Counted from the first letter of the stretch, positions 6,841 through 17,235 are shown. The stretch: DNA of 64,000 bases from Microbacterium maritypicum (GCF_041529975.1 NZ_CP168030.1:620001-684000); one strand, 5' to 3'. Made by a program: numbers and translations. The notes: generated by a model not told the origin, from the letters alone.

Positions 6841-9129
6841 TCAATGCCCCTCTGCCCACGACGAGCTGGCCTCGACGCCTCGCTGATAGTCCGCCAGCAT
6901 CTCCTCGGCCAGATCTGTCGCCTCCGCCGGGGAGAGCCCCTCCGTCATGCCGAGATCGGCGAGCATCTGCTCGATCGTGTTGATCATCGCGATCTCGCGG
7001 CCGGAGGCGCTGTTCTGCTGCTCCTCCAACAGTACTTCGTGCGAATTGCCCCACGCCGCCTCGGCATTGCCGAAGCCCCAGTCGGAGACGCCGCCGATGA
7101 CGGCATCCTGCACGACATCGATCGCGACGCTGCCGCCCTCGACGAGGACGTCGCCGACGGCCGGGATCGGGATCAACCCGACGACCGTGCTCACGCCGTC
7201 GATGGCCTCCTGGACGGCCGCATCGTGGCGTCCGGCCTCTCCGAGCGCGGCGCCCTCCCCCGATCCGTCGAGCCAACCCTGCAGCTCGACGGCGCGCTCG
7301 AGGGCGTCCGCGGCGAAGGCGCTGCCGGGAGGAGCGATGTCGGCGAGCGCGATGAGCGCATCCTGGTACTGACGCACCGACTGGGAGATGACATCCGCAC
7401 CGGCTGATGGCGAATCGCCATCGCTCCAGGTCGCGGTGCCGAGAAGCTGGGACAGCTGCGCCTGCGTGACGTTGGGGATCGAGCGCGGGTCGGTCGTCCC
7501 GATGAGTGCGTCCTGGATCGACAGCGCACTCGCGGTGCGGGGGTCGCTCTCGCTGAGGTTCTCCGAGAAGTACGGCATCGCGACGGAGATGCCCTCCGCG
7601 ATGCGCACCTGTCCGATGCTCGTGAGGTTCTCCGGCAGGAAGCTCTCGTTGGTGGTGAGCTCCCGCACGATCTGGGTGGTGAGCTCCGCCACGCGGTCCC
7701 AGGTCTCCGGGTTGTACGTGTGCGTCGCGTCGGCAGGGCCGCCCGCGGCCTGCTGCGCACCGGCCCAGAGCGCGCCCGGACCCTCGAAGCCGTCGCCGCT
7801 GCCGTCGGCACTCCAGTCGCGGTCGCCGTACCAGTACTCGACGCGTCCGGGGCCCAGGTCGCCGTCGCCGTACGGGTCTTCTCCGGTCGCCGTGAGCCAG
7901 TCCAGTGCCGCGTCGGGGTAGGTGCCGAGCGTCGAGAAGACGCGGCCGGCGAGGTCGTCGACGCGGTTGCCGTTGAGCCCGGTCGTCTCGCCCTCGAGCT
8001 GCGCGAGGAAGCGACCGCCCGCGTTCGGCGAGGTGTCGTACCAGCCGCCGTTCTGCATGCTCATCGGGTCGCGTTCGATGCGGTCGATCTCGTCGGCCAT
8101 GGCCACCGTGAGGTTCACACCCAGCGGGTTGTTCTTCTCGTCCGAGAAGAGGAAGCCGATCGCCGCGACCGCGCCGCCCACGGTCGAGGAGGCGCCTTCG
8201 AGCATGCTGTCGGCGAAGTCGCTCGAGGTCGACGGCATCCAGATCTGGGAGCCGGTCGACAGGCCCCCGCGGATCATGGTCGCGAGCGCGAGTGCCGCTG
8301 CGGGGTCGAAGCCCTCGGTGATGGCCGCGTCACCCAGGTTGTCGATCATCGAGACGGTGCTCTCGCCGCCGACCTCGAGGAAGAACTGCGACATCACGAA
8401 CGTGTCTTCGCCCCAGACCGAGAAGAAGTCCTGCAGGGCCTGCACGTTCTCGTCGGTGACGTCGCCCTCGGCGATCTCGTCGGCGAGGTTCGCGAACGCG
8501 TCTCCGAGGTTCTCGAAGGTGAGGTCGTCGATGTCGTCGATGCCCGCGGCGCTCAGCGCCGACTGCATCTGGTCCCACCGCGCCGATGCCGGCGGCTGGA
8601 GCGCCGTCGTGAGCGTGCTGTCGGCGGTCTCGCGCTGGTCGGCGAGGGTGCGCAGCTGCTGTGCGGCCATCCGCATGTCGTACAGGCCGGGCTTGTTCCC
8701 GCTCGGCACCCAGAGGTTCGACCCCAGGGTGGCATTCGGCGCGTTGGGGGTGAAGGCCGACGGCAGGAACGGGCTGTCCTCCTGCTCCGCGGCCTTCCAC
8801 GTGGCGTAGCCGGTGGCGTACGCCTGGTGCGCCGCCGTGGTGGCGACGCGGATGCGGTCGACCTCGGTGGCGTAGGCGGAGAGGGCGGACTGCACGGCGG
8901 CGAACTCCGTCTTGAGCTCGTCGCACAGGGTCTGCGGCTTCGCCAGCGACGTGCGGAACGCGGCGCCCGCGTCTCCGGCCCAGATCTCCTCGGTCGTGCC
9001 GGTGGCGGCGTTCGACAGAGCCGTGCGCACCGTCTCGGTGCCGGTGTTCCGGTTGCTGACGCGTGTCGCGGCATCGTTGACCGCCCCGGTGTTCCCCCGG
9101 CCTGGATGCAGTTCGTCCCACTGAGTCAT
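6841..9129 (-). CDS. Large WXG-domain T7SS protein (effector-like, 762 aa)
   Basis: The N-terminal 100 residues form a WXG100-like domain with a canonical motif, EEIWAGDAG (W50-A-G52). About 650 mostly helical residues follow. They include an acidic middle part, and a C-terminal third with a short hydrophobic stretch (VVGLIPIPAVGDVLVEG) of the kind seen before toxin domains of secreted polymorphic proteins. I find no recognisable catalytic toxin motif. It resembles the large WXG proteins of streptomycete ESX loci (DUF6571-like, tentative). A strong ribosome-binding site (GAGGAGGGG) precedes the ATG, and the palindromic promoter lies at 9170-9215. It heads an operon with a lipoprotein and a small WXG-like protein, which suggests a secreted effector with partner proteins. 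Confidence 0.75.
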   Translation of the reverse strand: MTQWDELHPGRGNTGAVNDAATRVSNRNTGTETVRTALSNAATGTTEEIWAGDAGAAFRTSLAKPQTLCDELKTEFAAVQSALSAYATEVDRIRVATTAAHQAYATGYATWKAAEQEDSPFLPSAFTPNAPNATLGSNLWVPSGNKPGLYDMRMAAQQLRTLADQRETADSTLTTALQPPASARWDQMQSALSAAGIDDIDDLTFENLGDAFANLADEIAEGDVTDENVQALQDFFSVWGEDTFVMSQFFLEVGGESTVSMIDNLGDAAITEGFDPAAALALATMIRGGLSTGSQIWMPSTSSDFADSMLEGASSTVGGAVAAIGFLFSDEKNNPLGVNLTVAMADEIDRIERDPMSMQNGGWYDTSPNAGGRFLAQLEGETTGLNGNRVDDLAGRVFSTLGTYPDAALDWLTATGEDPYGDGDLGPGRVEYWYGDRDWSADGSGDGFEGPGALWAGAQQAAGGPADATHTYNPETWDRVAELTTQIVRELTTNESFLPENLTSIGQVRIAEGISVAMPYFSENLSESDPRTASALSIQDALIGTTDPRSIPNVTQAQLSQLLGTATWSDGDSPSAGADVISQSVRQYQDALIALADIAPPGSAFAADALERAVELQGWLDGSGEGAALGEAGRHDAAVQEAIDGVSTVVGLIPIPAVGDVLVEGGSVAIDVVQDAVIGGVSDWGFGNAEAAWGNSHEVLLEEQQNSASGREIAMINTIEQMLADLGMTEGLSPAEATDLAEEMLADYQRGVEASSSWAEGH

Positions 9130-9169
9130 GTCGTGCGCCCCTCCTCGACGGTGTTCCCGTCCCCCAGCA

Positions 9170-9215
9170 AATCTAGCGGGGGTGACGAAGACCGGCGATG
9201 GGCAGAACTCCCCAT
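9170..9215 (-). promoter_or_regulatory. Promoter with ESX-associated 18-bp palindrome (copy B)
   Basis: Read on the minus strand, ATGGGGAGTTCTGCCCAT (9215-9198) is followed after exactly 22 nt by TAGATT (9175-9170), the predicted -10 for the large WXG gene. It matches copies A and C in sequence and spacing. The leader also holds a small hairpin with arms GACGG/CCGTC around 9147-9161. Confidence 0.65.
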
Positions 9216-9245
9216 GCGCCTGACCGCTCGTGCGCGGTCAGGCGA

Positions 9246-10244
<999 letters not shown>

Positions 10245-10287
10245 CTACGACCGTTCGGCCGATCTCCGCGCGGAGTACCCTCGACGC

Positions 10288-11172
10288 ATGACCTTCAATC
10301 CCGACGCCGACATCTCGGGCAACACCACGCGTCGACGCGGCCGCAACGGAGCCATCGCAGGTGGCGTGGGCGTGGGTGTGCTCGGCATCATCGCGCTCAT
10401 CGCCGGACCGCTGCTCGGCATCGATCTGACCGGATTGATCGGCGGCGGCGCGCCCGGCGGCGGCAGCGAACCCGCCGGGGGATCGGTCATCGAGAACTGC
10501 GAGACCGGTGCGCAGGCGAACGCCGATGTCGACTGCCGCATGGCGGGAGCGCAGCTCGTGCTCGACGAGTTCTGGGCCGACGAGGTCGAGGGCTACCGCA
10601 AGCCCGGATTCATCGTCGTCGACGGGGCGACGAACACGGCCTGCGGCACGGCATCCAACGCCGTCGGGCCGTTCTTCTGCCCCGGCGACGAGACGGTCTA
10701 CATCGACCCGACCTTCTTCCAGCTGATGCAGGAGCAGTTCGGTGCATCCGCGGGCGAACTCGCCCAGCTGTACATCGTCGGGCACGAGTGGGGTCACCAC
10801 ATCCAATGGATCACCGGGGTCATGGACGATTACCCGAACAACGGCACCGGTCCCGGAAGCAACGGCGTCCGCACGGAGCTGCAGGCCGACTGCTATGCGG
10901 GTGCCTGGATCGGACGGATCTCGGAGGAGACCGACAGCGAGGGCATCCCGTACCTTCAGCCGACCACCGAGAAGCAGCGCATCGATGCCCTGAACGCGGC
11001 GTTCGCGGTCGGTGACGACCACATCCAGGAGCAGTCCGGCTTCTCGAACCCGGAGAGCTGGACGCACGGCTCCAGCGAGCAGCGGCAGCGCTGGTTCGCC
11101 GAGGGGTATCAGAACGGCCTCGGCGTCTGCGAACAGGTGCTGACGCTGCCGACCGACCAGCTGGATCCATAG
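10288..11172 (+). CDS. YpfJ-type neutral zinc metallopeptidase, membrane-anchored
   Basis: A 294-residue protein with a short cytoplasmic N-terminus rich in Arg, one membrane helix (about 22-45), a Gly/Pro linker and an extracellular zinc_peptidase domain. The metal site is HEWGH (His166, Glu167, His170), with a downstream TELQAD segment supplying the likely third ligand. The ATG at 10288 is preferred over earlier in-frame starts inside the mdh promoter, because the -10-like TACCCT (10276-10281) ends six bases before it, pointing to a leaderless transcript. Biological substrate is unknown in this family. Confidence 0.85.
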   Translation: MTFNPDADISGNTTRRRGRNGAIAGGVGVGVLGIIALIAGPLLGIDLTGLIGGGAPGGGSEPAGGSVIENCETGAQANADVDCRMAGAQLVLDEFWADEVEGYRKPGFIVVDGATNTACGTASNAVGPFFCPGDETVYIDPTFFQLMQEQFGASAGELAQLYIVGHEWGHHIQWITGVMDDYPNNGTGPGSNGVRTELQADCYAGAWIGRISEETDSEGIPYLQPTTEKQRIDALNAAFAVGDDHIQEQSGFSNPESWTHGSSEQRQRWFAEGYQNGLGVCEQVLTLPTDQLDP

Positions 11173-11232
11173 CCCCAGCGTGACCCGCTAGCGTTGACGA
11201 TGAAGTCTGCACGACCGGCCGGGGGACCGAAG

Positions 11233-12207
11233 ATGAAGAAGACGGATGCGCTGTATCCACCGATCGAACCGCACGAGACGGGGGAACTGCTCGTCGGCGA
11301 CGGCCACCGCGTGTACTGGGAGGTCAGCGGCAACCCCGAGGGTAAGCCGGTGGTGTTCCTGCACGGCGGGCCCGGCAGCGGCACCTCGCCCTGGCAGCGC
11401 CGGTTCTTCGACCCGAAGGTCTATCGCATCGTGCTGTTCGACCAGCGCGGCTGCGGACGCAGCACGCCGCACGCGAGTGCGCCGGATGCCGACTTCCGGT
11501 ACATCACGACCGCGCACCTGATCGCCGACATCGAGCTGCTGCGCAAGAACCTCGGCATCGAGAAGTGGCAGGTTTTCGGCGGGTCGTGGGGGAGCGCCCT
11601 CGCGCTGGCGTACGCGCAGGCGCATCCGGATGCCGTGACCGAGCTCGTCCTCCGCGGGATCTTCACGCTGCGTCGCGTCGAGCTCGAATGGTTCTACGAG
11701 GGCGGCGCCGCCGCGCTGTTCCCCGACCTCTGGGAGAGCTTCCTCGCGCCGATCCCCGTGCTCGAGCGCTCGCACATGATCGAGGCCTACCACCGGCGGC
11801 TGTTCGATCCGGACCCCGCCGTGCACGTGCCGGCAGCCATCGCCTGGTCGACCTGGGAGGCGGCGACCGTGACGCTGACGCCGGATGCCGCGCAGATCGG
11901 CGCGAAGTCCGACCCCGAGAAGGCGACCGCGTTCGCCCGCATCGAGAACCACTTCTTCGTCCACCGCGGCTGGTGGGAAGAGGGGCAGCTGATCGCCGGG
12001 GTCGACGTCATCCGTCATATCCCGACCGTCATCGTCCAGGGACGGCACGATGTCGTGACGCCGATGATGACCGCATGGGACCTGCACTGCGCCTGGCCCG
12101 AGGCCGAGTTCGTCGTGGTCGACGATGCCGGGCACGCGGCCACCGAGCCGGGTACTCAGAAGGCGCTGCGCGCCGCGACCGACCGCTTCGCCCGCGCCGC
12201 CCGCTGA
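11233..12207 (+). CDS. pip: Proline iminopeptidase (alpha/beta hydrolase, S33)
   Basis: Cytoplasmic aminopeptidase releasing N-terminal proline from peptides. Typical family features are HGGPGSG (oxyanion region, about 44-50), the DQRGCGRS motif, and the nucleophile elbow GGSWGS with Ser118. The acid is Asp in GRHDVVTP and the base His in DAGHAATEP. The 324-residue length with the start at 11233 is normal. A ribosome-binding site, GGGGGA, lies just upstream, whereas the earlier in-frame ATG has none. The gene ends only three bases from the convergent aldehyde dehydrogenase gene. Confidence 0.93.
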   Translation: MKKTDALYPPIEPHETGELLVGDGHRVYWEVSGNPEGKPVVFLHGGPGSGTSPWQRRFFDPKVYRIVLFDQRGCGRSTPHASAPDADFRYITTAHLIADIELLRKNLGIEKWQVFGGSWGSALALAYAQAHPDAVTELVLRGIFTLRRVELEWFYEGGAAALFPDLWESFLAPIPVLERSHMIEAYHRRLFDPDPAVHVPAAIAWSTWEAATVTLTPDAAQIGAKSDPEKATAFARIENHFFVHRGWWEEGQLIAGVDVIRHIPTVIVQGRHDVVTPMMTAWDLHCAWPEAEFVVVDDAGHAATEPGTQKALRAATDRFARAAR

Positions 12208-12210
12208 GCC

Positions 12211-14007
12211 TCAGGCCTGCAGCGCCTTCGCCAGCGTCTTCAGGAGTCCCACGACGCCGCCGTTCGCGCGGTGGCGGGTCAGCCCCTCGCTCACGGCCGC
12301 GCCGGTGCGCGCCGACACGAACCACGGCGGCTTCGGCAGGATCGTGAGGCGTCCGCCGCCGTTCGCGATCGGCAGCGACCGCGGGAACGGGCGGAACGGT
12401 CCGCGAAGCACCGAGCGCTCGACCCCGTCGAGCAGCAGCGCGTTGTGAACGACGCCGATGCCGCTGCCGACGTCGTCGATCGTGCCGCCGGGGAACGCGC
12501 CCCAGGTGAGGGTCGGGGTGATGAACGCGAAGGCGGTCCAGCCGTTGATCGCGATCGAGCCGTAGCGGAGCGCCGCGATGGCCCGCTCGAAACCGGCGCC
12601 GAGCGCCTTCTCGGTCGCCGGGTCGATCAGCAGGTTCGCGCCGAGGGTGCCCTGGAGCTTGTCGTTCGCGTGGGCCACGGCGGCATCGAGGAACTCCTGG
12701 CCGGTGCCCGCAACGGTGACCACGCCCAGCACCGGCGCGAAGTACTCGGTGGTCTCGAGCGCAGCCGCGTCGTCGTCGGCGTCGATCTCGACGAGCAGCC
12801 GGTCGCCCAGCACGAGCGCGTCGGGGTAGGCGTCGGTCGCGAGCTCCATGCGCGAGGGAGAGCCGGGGTACCAGATGGGGCGCTCCGGGGCGTTGGCGTA
12901 TGCACGTCGCAGCGCGGCGCGGAACGCGTCGGCCTGGTCCCAGTCGGACGACATGATGACGACCTGGCCGGCGATGCAGTTGTGGCCGGAGTTCTGCAGG
13001 CGCATCGTTGCGATGTGCTCGGCCTGATACGTGAGGTCGGCATCGGTCCAGGCGCCGGGTACCACGATGATGGGGGAGACTCCCCCGAGCTCGGCGGTGA
13101 TCGGCTTCTTCAGCTTCGGGCGGTTCTCGCGCCGGCGGCGCTTCGTCGCTGCTGCGCCATCGCCCTTCGACGGCCCCCAGACGATCGTGTCGAAGGTCGC
13201 GGCAGACCCGGTGATGTGCACGTGCACCAGGTCGGGATGGCCGGTGAGATAGGCGCCGACCGCCGGCCCGCCGCGGACGATGCGGAGCAGTCCCGGTTCG
13301 ACGAGGGGCGCGAGCGCGCGCTTGTATACCGGCACCAGAGCATCCTGCGTGGGGTTGACCTTCAGCAGGGCGGTGCGGTTGTGGGCGAGCAGTTCGTACA
13401 GCACGTCGAGCACCGGGATCGAGGTCACGTTGCCGGCTCCGAGCACGAGTCCGACTCCGCCCGATTCGGTGGGGGTGCGCTGGGTGAGGCCGGCGCCCGC
13501 GCGCGCGGCGCTCGGGGTGATGCCGGGCTCGAGCCACACTTCGCCGGTGAAGCCGGACAGCAGGAACCTGTCGATGCCGGTCAGGGGGAAGGCGTGCACG
13601 CGCGTGCGTCCGCCCGGAGCGCGGTCGATGGCGATGCCGTCGAGCGGGTTCGCGCCCTTCGCCAGACGGGAGAGCGTCTCGATGTAGGCGTCGAGCGCGC
13701 CGAGCACGCTGTAGGGTCCGCTCAACCACTCCTCGCCGCGCAGCGGGTGCTTCCCGTCGAGCCCCTTGGAGGCGGCGGCCGTGTTCGCCCAGTCCTCGGC
13801 GGTGGCGGCGACGCTCGTGCGCACCGCGCGCAGCAGCGTGACCCGTTGCGCCACAGTGAGGGCGGACCACGTGCGCGATCCGGCCTGCAGGTCGTCGATC
13901 GCGGTGTCGAGACGTTCCTGCTCGCCCTCGCTCAACGACGCCGACCCTGCCGTCGGTGTGCTCTTCGAGGCGGATGCGGGGGCGGGGGCTGTGCTCGCAG
14001 AAGTCAT
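12211..14007 (-). CDS. Aldehyde dehydrogenase family protein
   Basis: A 598-residue NAD(P)-dependent aldehyde dehydrogenase fold. The general base Glu306 lies in TAELGGVSP and the catalytic Cys344 in NSGHNCIAGQ. It is longer than the usual 480-500 residues, with an Ala/Ser/Thr-rich N-terminal extension (1-25), an Arg/Lys-rich insert near 288-301 (KRRRRENRPKLKK) and a C-terminal extension of about 60 residues. The substrate is unknown. It belongs to an unusual actinobacterial branch rather than to the betaine- or succinate-semialdehyde groups. The gene stands alone between pip and a transporter gene, with a separate start after a 28-bp gap. Confidence 0.85.
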   Translation of the reverse strand: MTSASTAPAPASASKSTPTAGSASLSEGEQERLDTAIDDLQAGSRTWSALTVAQRVTLLRAVRTSVAATAEDWANTAAASKGLDGKHPLRGEEWLSGPYSVLGALDAYIETLSRLAKGANPLDGIAIDRAPGGRTRVHAFPLTGIDRFLLSGFTGEVWLEPGITPSAARAGAGLTQRTPTESGGVGLVLGAGNVTSIPVLDVLYELLAHNRTALLKVNPTQDALVPVYKRALAPLVEPGLLRIVRGGPAVGAYLTGHPDLVHVHITGSAATFDTIVWGPSKGDGAAATKRRRRENRPKLKKPITAELGGVSPIIVVPGAWTDADLTYQAEHIATMRLQNSGHNCIAGQVVIMSSDWDQADAFRAALRRAYANAPERPIWYPGSPSRMELATDAYPDALVLGDRLLVEIDADDDAAALETTEYFAPVLGVVTVAGTGQEFLDAAVAHANDKLQGTLGANLLIDPATEKALGAGFERAIAALRYGSIAINGWTAFAFITPTLTWGAFPGGTIDDVGSGIGVVHNALLLDGVERSVLRGPFRPFPRSLPIANGGGRLTILPKPPWFVSARTGAAVSEGLTRHRANGGVVGLLKTLAKALQA

Positions 14008-14035
14008 CGGCGTCTCCTTCGGACGGGATCCCAGC

Positions 14036-15427
14036 TTAGGCGTCGGAGGTTCCGACGGCCTCGATGTCGGCGCGACGGAGGCGGTAGTGCCGCAGCGTCA
14101 GCAGGCTCGCGGCCATCAGCACGGCGGGAAGGATGCTGAAGCTGAGCACGATGCCCGTGATCGCGGCCTCCGGCTGCTCGACCGTGGCTCCGGCGACGGT
14201 GGAGATGTAGCCGGTCGCGGCGAGGGTCAGCGACACCGCGGTGGCGCCGAGCGCGAAGCCGACGGTCTCACCCGCCGTCCAGATGCCGGTGAAGGTGCCG
14301 GCCTGTCCCGGACCGCTCGTGCGCTCGTCGTGCGAGATCACGTCGGGCAGCATGGCCATGGGCAGCGACTGGAGCCCGGCGTAGGCGATGCCGGCGACGG
14401 CGACCGAGGCGTAGATCCAGGCGCCGGGCACCCAGACCGCGAACACGAGCGTCGCTGCGGCGGCGGTGAACAGGACGCTGGCCATCGCGAACGCCCGCTC
14501 CTTGCCGATGCGCCTCGCGATGACGGTCCACACCGGGGTCGCGAGGAGCGCGGGCCCGACGAGGGCGACGAACACGAAGGTCACGGCGTCCTCGCTGCGC
14601 AGCACCCACGTCGCGACGTACTGCGCGCCGGCGAGCATCGTCCCCGTGGCGAGGGCCTGCAGCACGAACGTGCCCAGTAGTGCGCGGAACGGCTGGCTGC
14701 GCTTCAGGGCCCGGAAGCCCGACATGTACTGATCGCGCCAGGTCGAGTCGGCGATCGCGGCCGGCGCCGCCTCGGTGCGCCGGGCGGCGATCGTCGCGGT
14801 CCGGGAAGCGATCAGCATGCCGATCCCGATCACGAGACCCGAAGCGATGCCCATCAGGAGATACCCCATGACGGGGTCGTCGCCGGCATTGCGCAGCGCG
14901 GGGCCTCCGGCGCCGAACAGCAGGATCGCCGCGGTGAGCACGACCACGCGCCAGCCGAGCAGACGGGTGCGCTCGTCGTAGTCGCCGGTCAGCTCGGCGG
15001 GCAGGGCGACGTACGGCACCTGGAAGAGACTGAACGCCGTGGCGGTCGCGAGGAACGCGAGCAGCACGCTGATAGCTCCGGCGACCGGTCCCCAGGAGGG
15101 CGGCACGGCGAACGTGAGGGCGAAGAACAGGGGGAGGGCCAGAGCACCGGTCACCATGAACCCGCGACGGGAACCGGTGCGAGCGAGCTGGCGGTCCGAC
15201 GCGGCGCCGATCAACGGATCGATCAGGACGTCCCAGATCTTCGCGGCCGTGACGATGAGTCCGGCCGCGAGCGCGGCGACGCCGAGGTTGTCGGTGAGGA
15301 AGTACGTCAGCACCAGCCCGGGCAGGGTGGCGTAGCCGCCGGTCCCCAGTGACCCGATCGCGTACAGCACGATCGTGCGCGGGGAGAGACGGACAGATGC
15401 TCGTTCGGGCCGAGCCTCAGTGCTCAT
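14036..15427 (-). CDS. GPH-type (MelB-like) sugar:cation symporter
   Basis: A 463-residue major-facilitator protein with twelve predicted membrane helices. The first loop motif, W-D-x-x-I-D-P-x-I-G-x-x-S-D-R followed by R-T-G-S-R-R, is characteristic of the glycoside-pentoside-hexuronide:cation symporter family, including melibiose permease. A glycoside or sugar derivative is the likely substrate, but the neighbourhood contains no glycosidase, so it cannot be specified. Intergenic spacing (28 bp to the aldehyde dehydrogenase gene) allows but does not prove cotranscription. Confidence 0.85.
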   Translation of the reverse strand: MSTEARPERASVRLSPRTIVLYAIGSLGTGGYATLPGLVLTYFLTDNLGVAALAAGLIVTAAKIWDVLIDPLIGAASDRQLARTGSRRGFMVTGALALPLFFALTFAVPPSWGPVAGAISVLLAFLATATAFSLFQVPYVALPAELTGDYDERTRLLGWRVVVLTAAILLFGAGGPALRNAGDDPVMGYLLMGIASGLVIGIGMLIASRTATIAARRTEAAPAAIADSTWRDQYMSGFRALKRSQPFRALLGTFVLQALATGTMLAGAQYVATWVLRSEDAVTFVFVALVGPALLATPVWTVIARRIGKERAFAMASVLFTAAAATLVFAVWVPGAWIYASVAVAGIAYAGLQSLPMAMLPDVISHDERTSGPGQAGTFTGIWTAGETVGFALGATAVSLTLAATGYISTVAGATVEQPEAAITGIVLSFSILPAVLMAASLLTLRHYRLRRADIEAVGTSDA

Positions 15428-15458
15428 CGCGCCAGTGTAGCGGCGCGATGCGAGCCAC

Positions 15459-15722
15459 TCAGATCAGTGCGAGCTCGCGCAGCTTCGACTCGACGTCGGC
15501 GTTCGACGGCTCGACGTGGTGTGAGGCGTCGGGGTACACGACGACCGGGATGTTCGTGCGACCGGAGATCTCCTTCGCGACGTCCGCGGCGGCGGGCTCG
15601 GCGACGAGATCGACGTAGGTGTACTCGACCCCGAGCGCATCGAGCTGCTTCTTGGTGCGGATGCAGTCGCGGCACCAGTCGGCGCCGAACATCGTGATGG
15701 TGTCGGAGGCAGGAGAAGTCAT
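15459..15722 (-). CDS. Glutaredoxin/mycoredoxin-like protein
   Basis: An 87-residue thioredoxin-fold protein with the active site W-C-R-D-C (Cys17, Cys20) and the cis-proline segment TNIPVVVYPD. Actinobacterial homologues (mycoredoxins) reduce mycothiol mixed disulfides. The CRDC motif differs from the more common C-P-Y/G-Y-C but keeps both cysteines. It is encoded alone, 31 bp upstream of the MFS gene on the same strand. Confidence 0.88.
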   Translation of the reverse strand: MTSPASDTITMFGADWCRDCIRTKKQLDALGVEYTYVDLVAEPAAADVAKEISGRTNIPVVVYPDASHHVEPSNADVESKLRELALI

Positions 15723-15763
15723 GTCTCCAGCCTACGGCCGCCCGGATGGAGTGGCGCTGAGCG

Positions 15764-16753
15764 TCAGCCGGGTGCTCGGCGACCGGTGTCCACCTCGCGG
15801 GGCAGATGCTCGACGGGGATCACGACCACGTCCTGCATCTTCCAGTCGATGTCGGCGATCCCCTCCGCGGCGGCGGTGAGATCGTCGAGCGTCACCTTTC
15901 GGCGATGCGGCACGACGAACGCCTCGATGTGGAACACCTGACCCTGATCGCGCATCCGCACTCCGGCCTGCGCGACCCAGGGTCGACTCCGCAGGTACGA
16001 CACGATGTCGGCGGCCAGCGGATGCGGATGCTTGCTGTCATAGGTGCGCGCGCGCTGATCCATGAGGTCGACCACGGCCGTCTTGGTGTTGCGAAAGCCG
16101 TCCCAGATGATGCCCAGCGAGATGAAGAGGGCCGCCGCGCCGTCCAGCCACCACGCGCCGACGCCGATGCCGAGCACGCCGACCACCGACGCCGCCGTGG
16201 TCTGCCAGTCCGCCTTCGCCATGTCGGCGTCGGCGTACAGCAGCTTGTTGTGCAGCACAGGGGCGAGCTTCGACTTCGCCGGGCCGTAGAAGAACACCGG
16301 CCCGATGATCACGACCACCATGACGCCCACCATGAGCCATCCGAGCCAGATCGTCTGTCCGAACAACTGCACCGTGCCGATCGTGGCGTGCTCGGCCGCG
16401 ATCAGCCCGGTGACGGCCTCGACGGCGAGGTTCAGGCCCACGGCGAGCAGCGCCACTCCGGCCACGAGATGCCCGACGCCCATCGCGCGATGCAGTCCGT
16501 AGGGGTGCTTCCTCGTGGGGCGACGGCGCACGAAGATGAGCGCCGTCAGGAACGCGAACTGCGGGATCAAGGAGAGCATGTCCTCGATCCAGGCCGTCCG
16601 CATGGCCTGCGACTCGCCCACCACGAGCGCGATCACCGCGATCGTGATCGACGTGTAGACGATCGTGAAGATCTCCCACTTCACCGCGCGACGAACCGCC
16701 CGCGCCTGCTCCGGCGGCAGCGTGGTGCGGCCGAACTGCCGGGTCTCGGTCAT
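15764..16753 (-). CDS. Cation diffusion facilitator (CDF) family transporter
   Basis: A 329-residue inner-membrane divalent-cation/proton antiporter with six predicted helices. Metal-site residues are visible in helix 2 (WIEDMLS) and helix 5 (DADMAKADW). The short motif HPYGLHRAMGVGH belongs to a CDF subgroup, and the C-terminal cytoplasmic ferredoxin-like domain ends near HIEAFVVPHRRK. Zn, Mn or Fe export is likely; the subgroup does not define the metal. Its ATG overlaps the stop of the upstream solute-binding-like lipoprotein (ATGA), so the two are coupled. Confidence 0.85.
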   Translation of the reverse strand: MTETRQFGRTTLPPEQARAVRRAVKWEIFTIVYTSITIAVIALVVGESQAMRTAWIEDMLSLIPQFAFLTALIFVRRRPTRKHPYGLHRAMGVGHLVAGVALLAVGLNLAVEAVTGLIAAEHATIGTVQLFGQTIWLGWLMVGVMVVVIIGPVFFYGPAKSKLAPVLHNKLLYADADMAKADWQTTAASVVGVLGIGVGAWWLDGAAALFISLGIIWDGFRNTKTAVVDLMDQRARTYDSKHPHPLAADIVSYLRSRPWVAQAGVRMRDQGQVFHIEAFVVPHRRKVTLDDLTAAAEGIADIDWKMQDVVVIPVEHLPREVDTGRRAPG

Positions 16754-17235
16754 CCGCCGACCTCCTCGTCGAGGAAGGTCTCCAGTGTCGACAGGAAGGC
16801 GTTCTCGCCGAGCGGCACCAGCATCACGAGCTCACGCCCGTCGGAGCCCTCGATCCCGCGATAGCCCCGGGTGACACCCGCCTTGTCGATCCACGGGGTG
16901 TCGGGGGTGATGCCACCGGCGATGAGGTCCAGGTCGCCTGCCTCGAGCTCGGTCACGAGGGTCTCCTCCGACGCGACGGTCCACTCCGTGTCGGCGTCGA
17001 TGCTGTCGGCGAAGCGGTCCACGAGGTCGACGATCGTTCCGGTGGGGTCGCCCTGGCTCACCTCCACCAGCTCGCCATCCGGGGACGTTCCGACGCGCAG
17101 CACCCCTCCCGTGACGGCGTCCAGGGTGCCGTCAGGGTCGGCGGGGATCGAGAGGCCGCACCCCGCGAGAAGGGCGACGGCGGCAAGCGCGACGAGGGAG
17201 GCGACCGGGCGCCGGATGCGCCGTCGCTGCGGCAT
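16750..17235 (-). CDS. Short solute-binding-protein-like lipoprotein (SBP_bac_3 lobe)
   Basis: A 161-residue lipoprotein with an Arg-rich n-region, a hydrophobic core and the lipobox LLAGC (Cys26). The mature part starts like a family 3 periplasmic binding protein (VLRVGTSPDG... and ETLVTELEAGDLDLIAGGI) but stops after about 130 residues. That is half of the usual 230-260-residue two-lobed domain. There is no ABC permease or ATPase next to it; instead it overlaps a CDF exporter gene. It may be a single-lobe ligand-binding accessory protein or a decayed binding protein. The start at 17235 is chosen because it gives the lipoprotein signal. Confidence 0.75.
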   Translation of the reverse strand: MPQRRRIRRPVASLVALAAVALLAGCGLSIPADPDGTLDAVTGGVLRVGTSPDGELVEVSQGDPTGTIVDLVDRFADSIDADTEWTVASEETLVTELEAGDLDLIAGGITPDTPWIDKAGVTRGYRGIEGSDGRELVMLVPLGENAFLSTLETFLDEEVGG

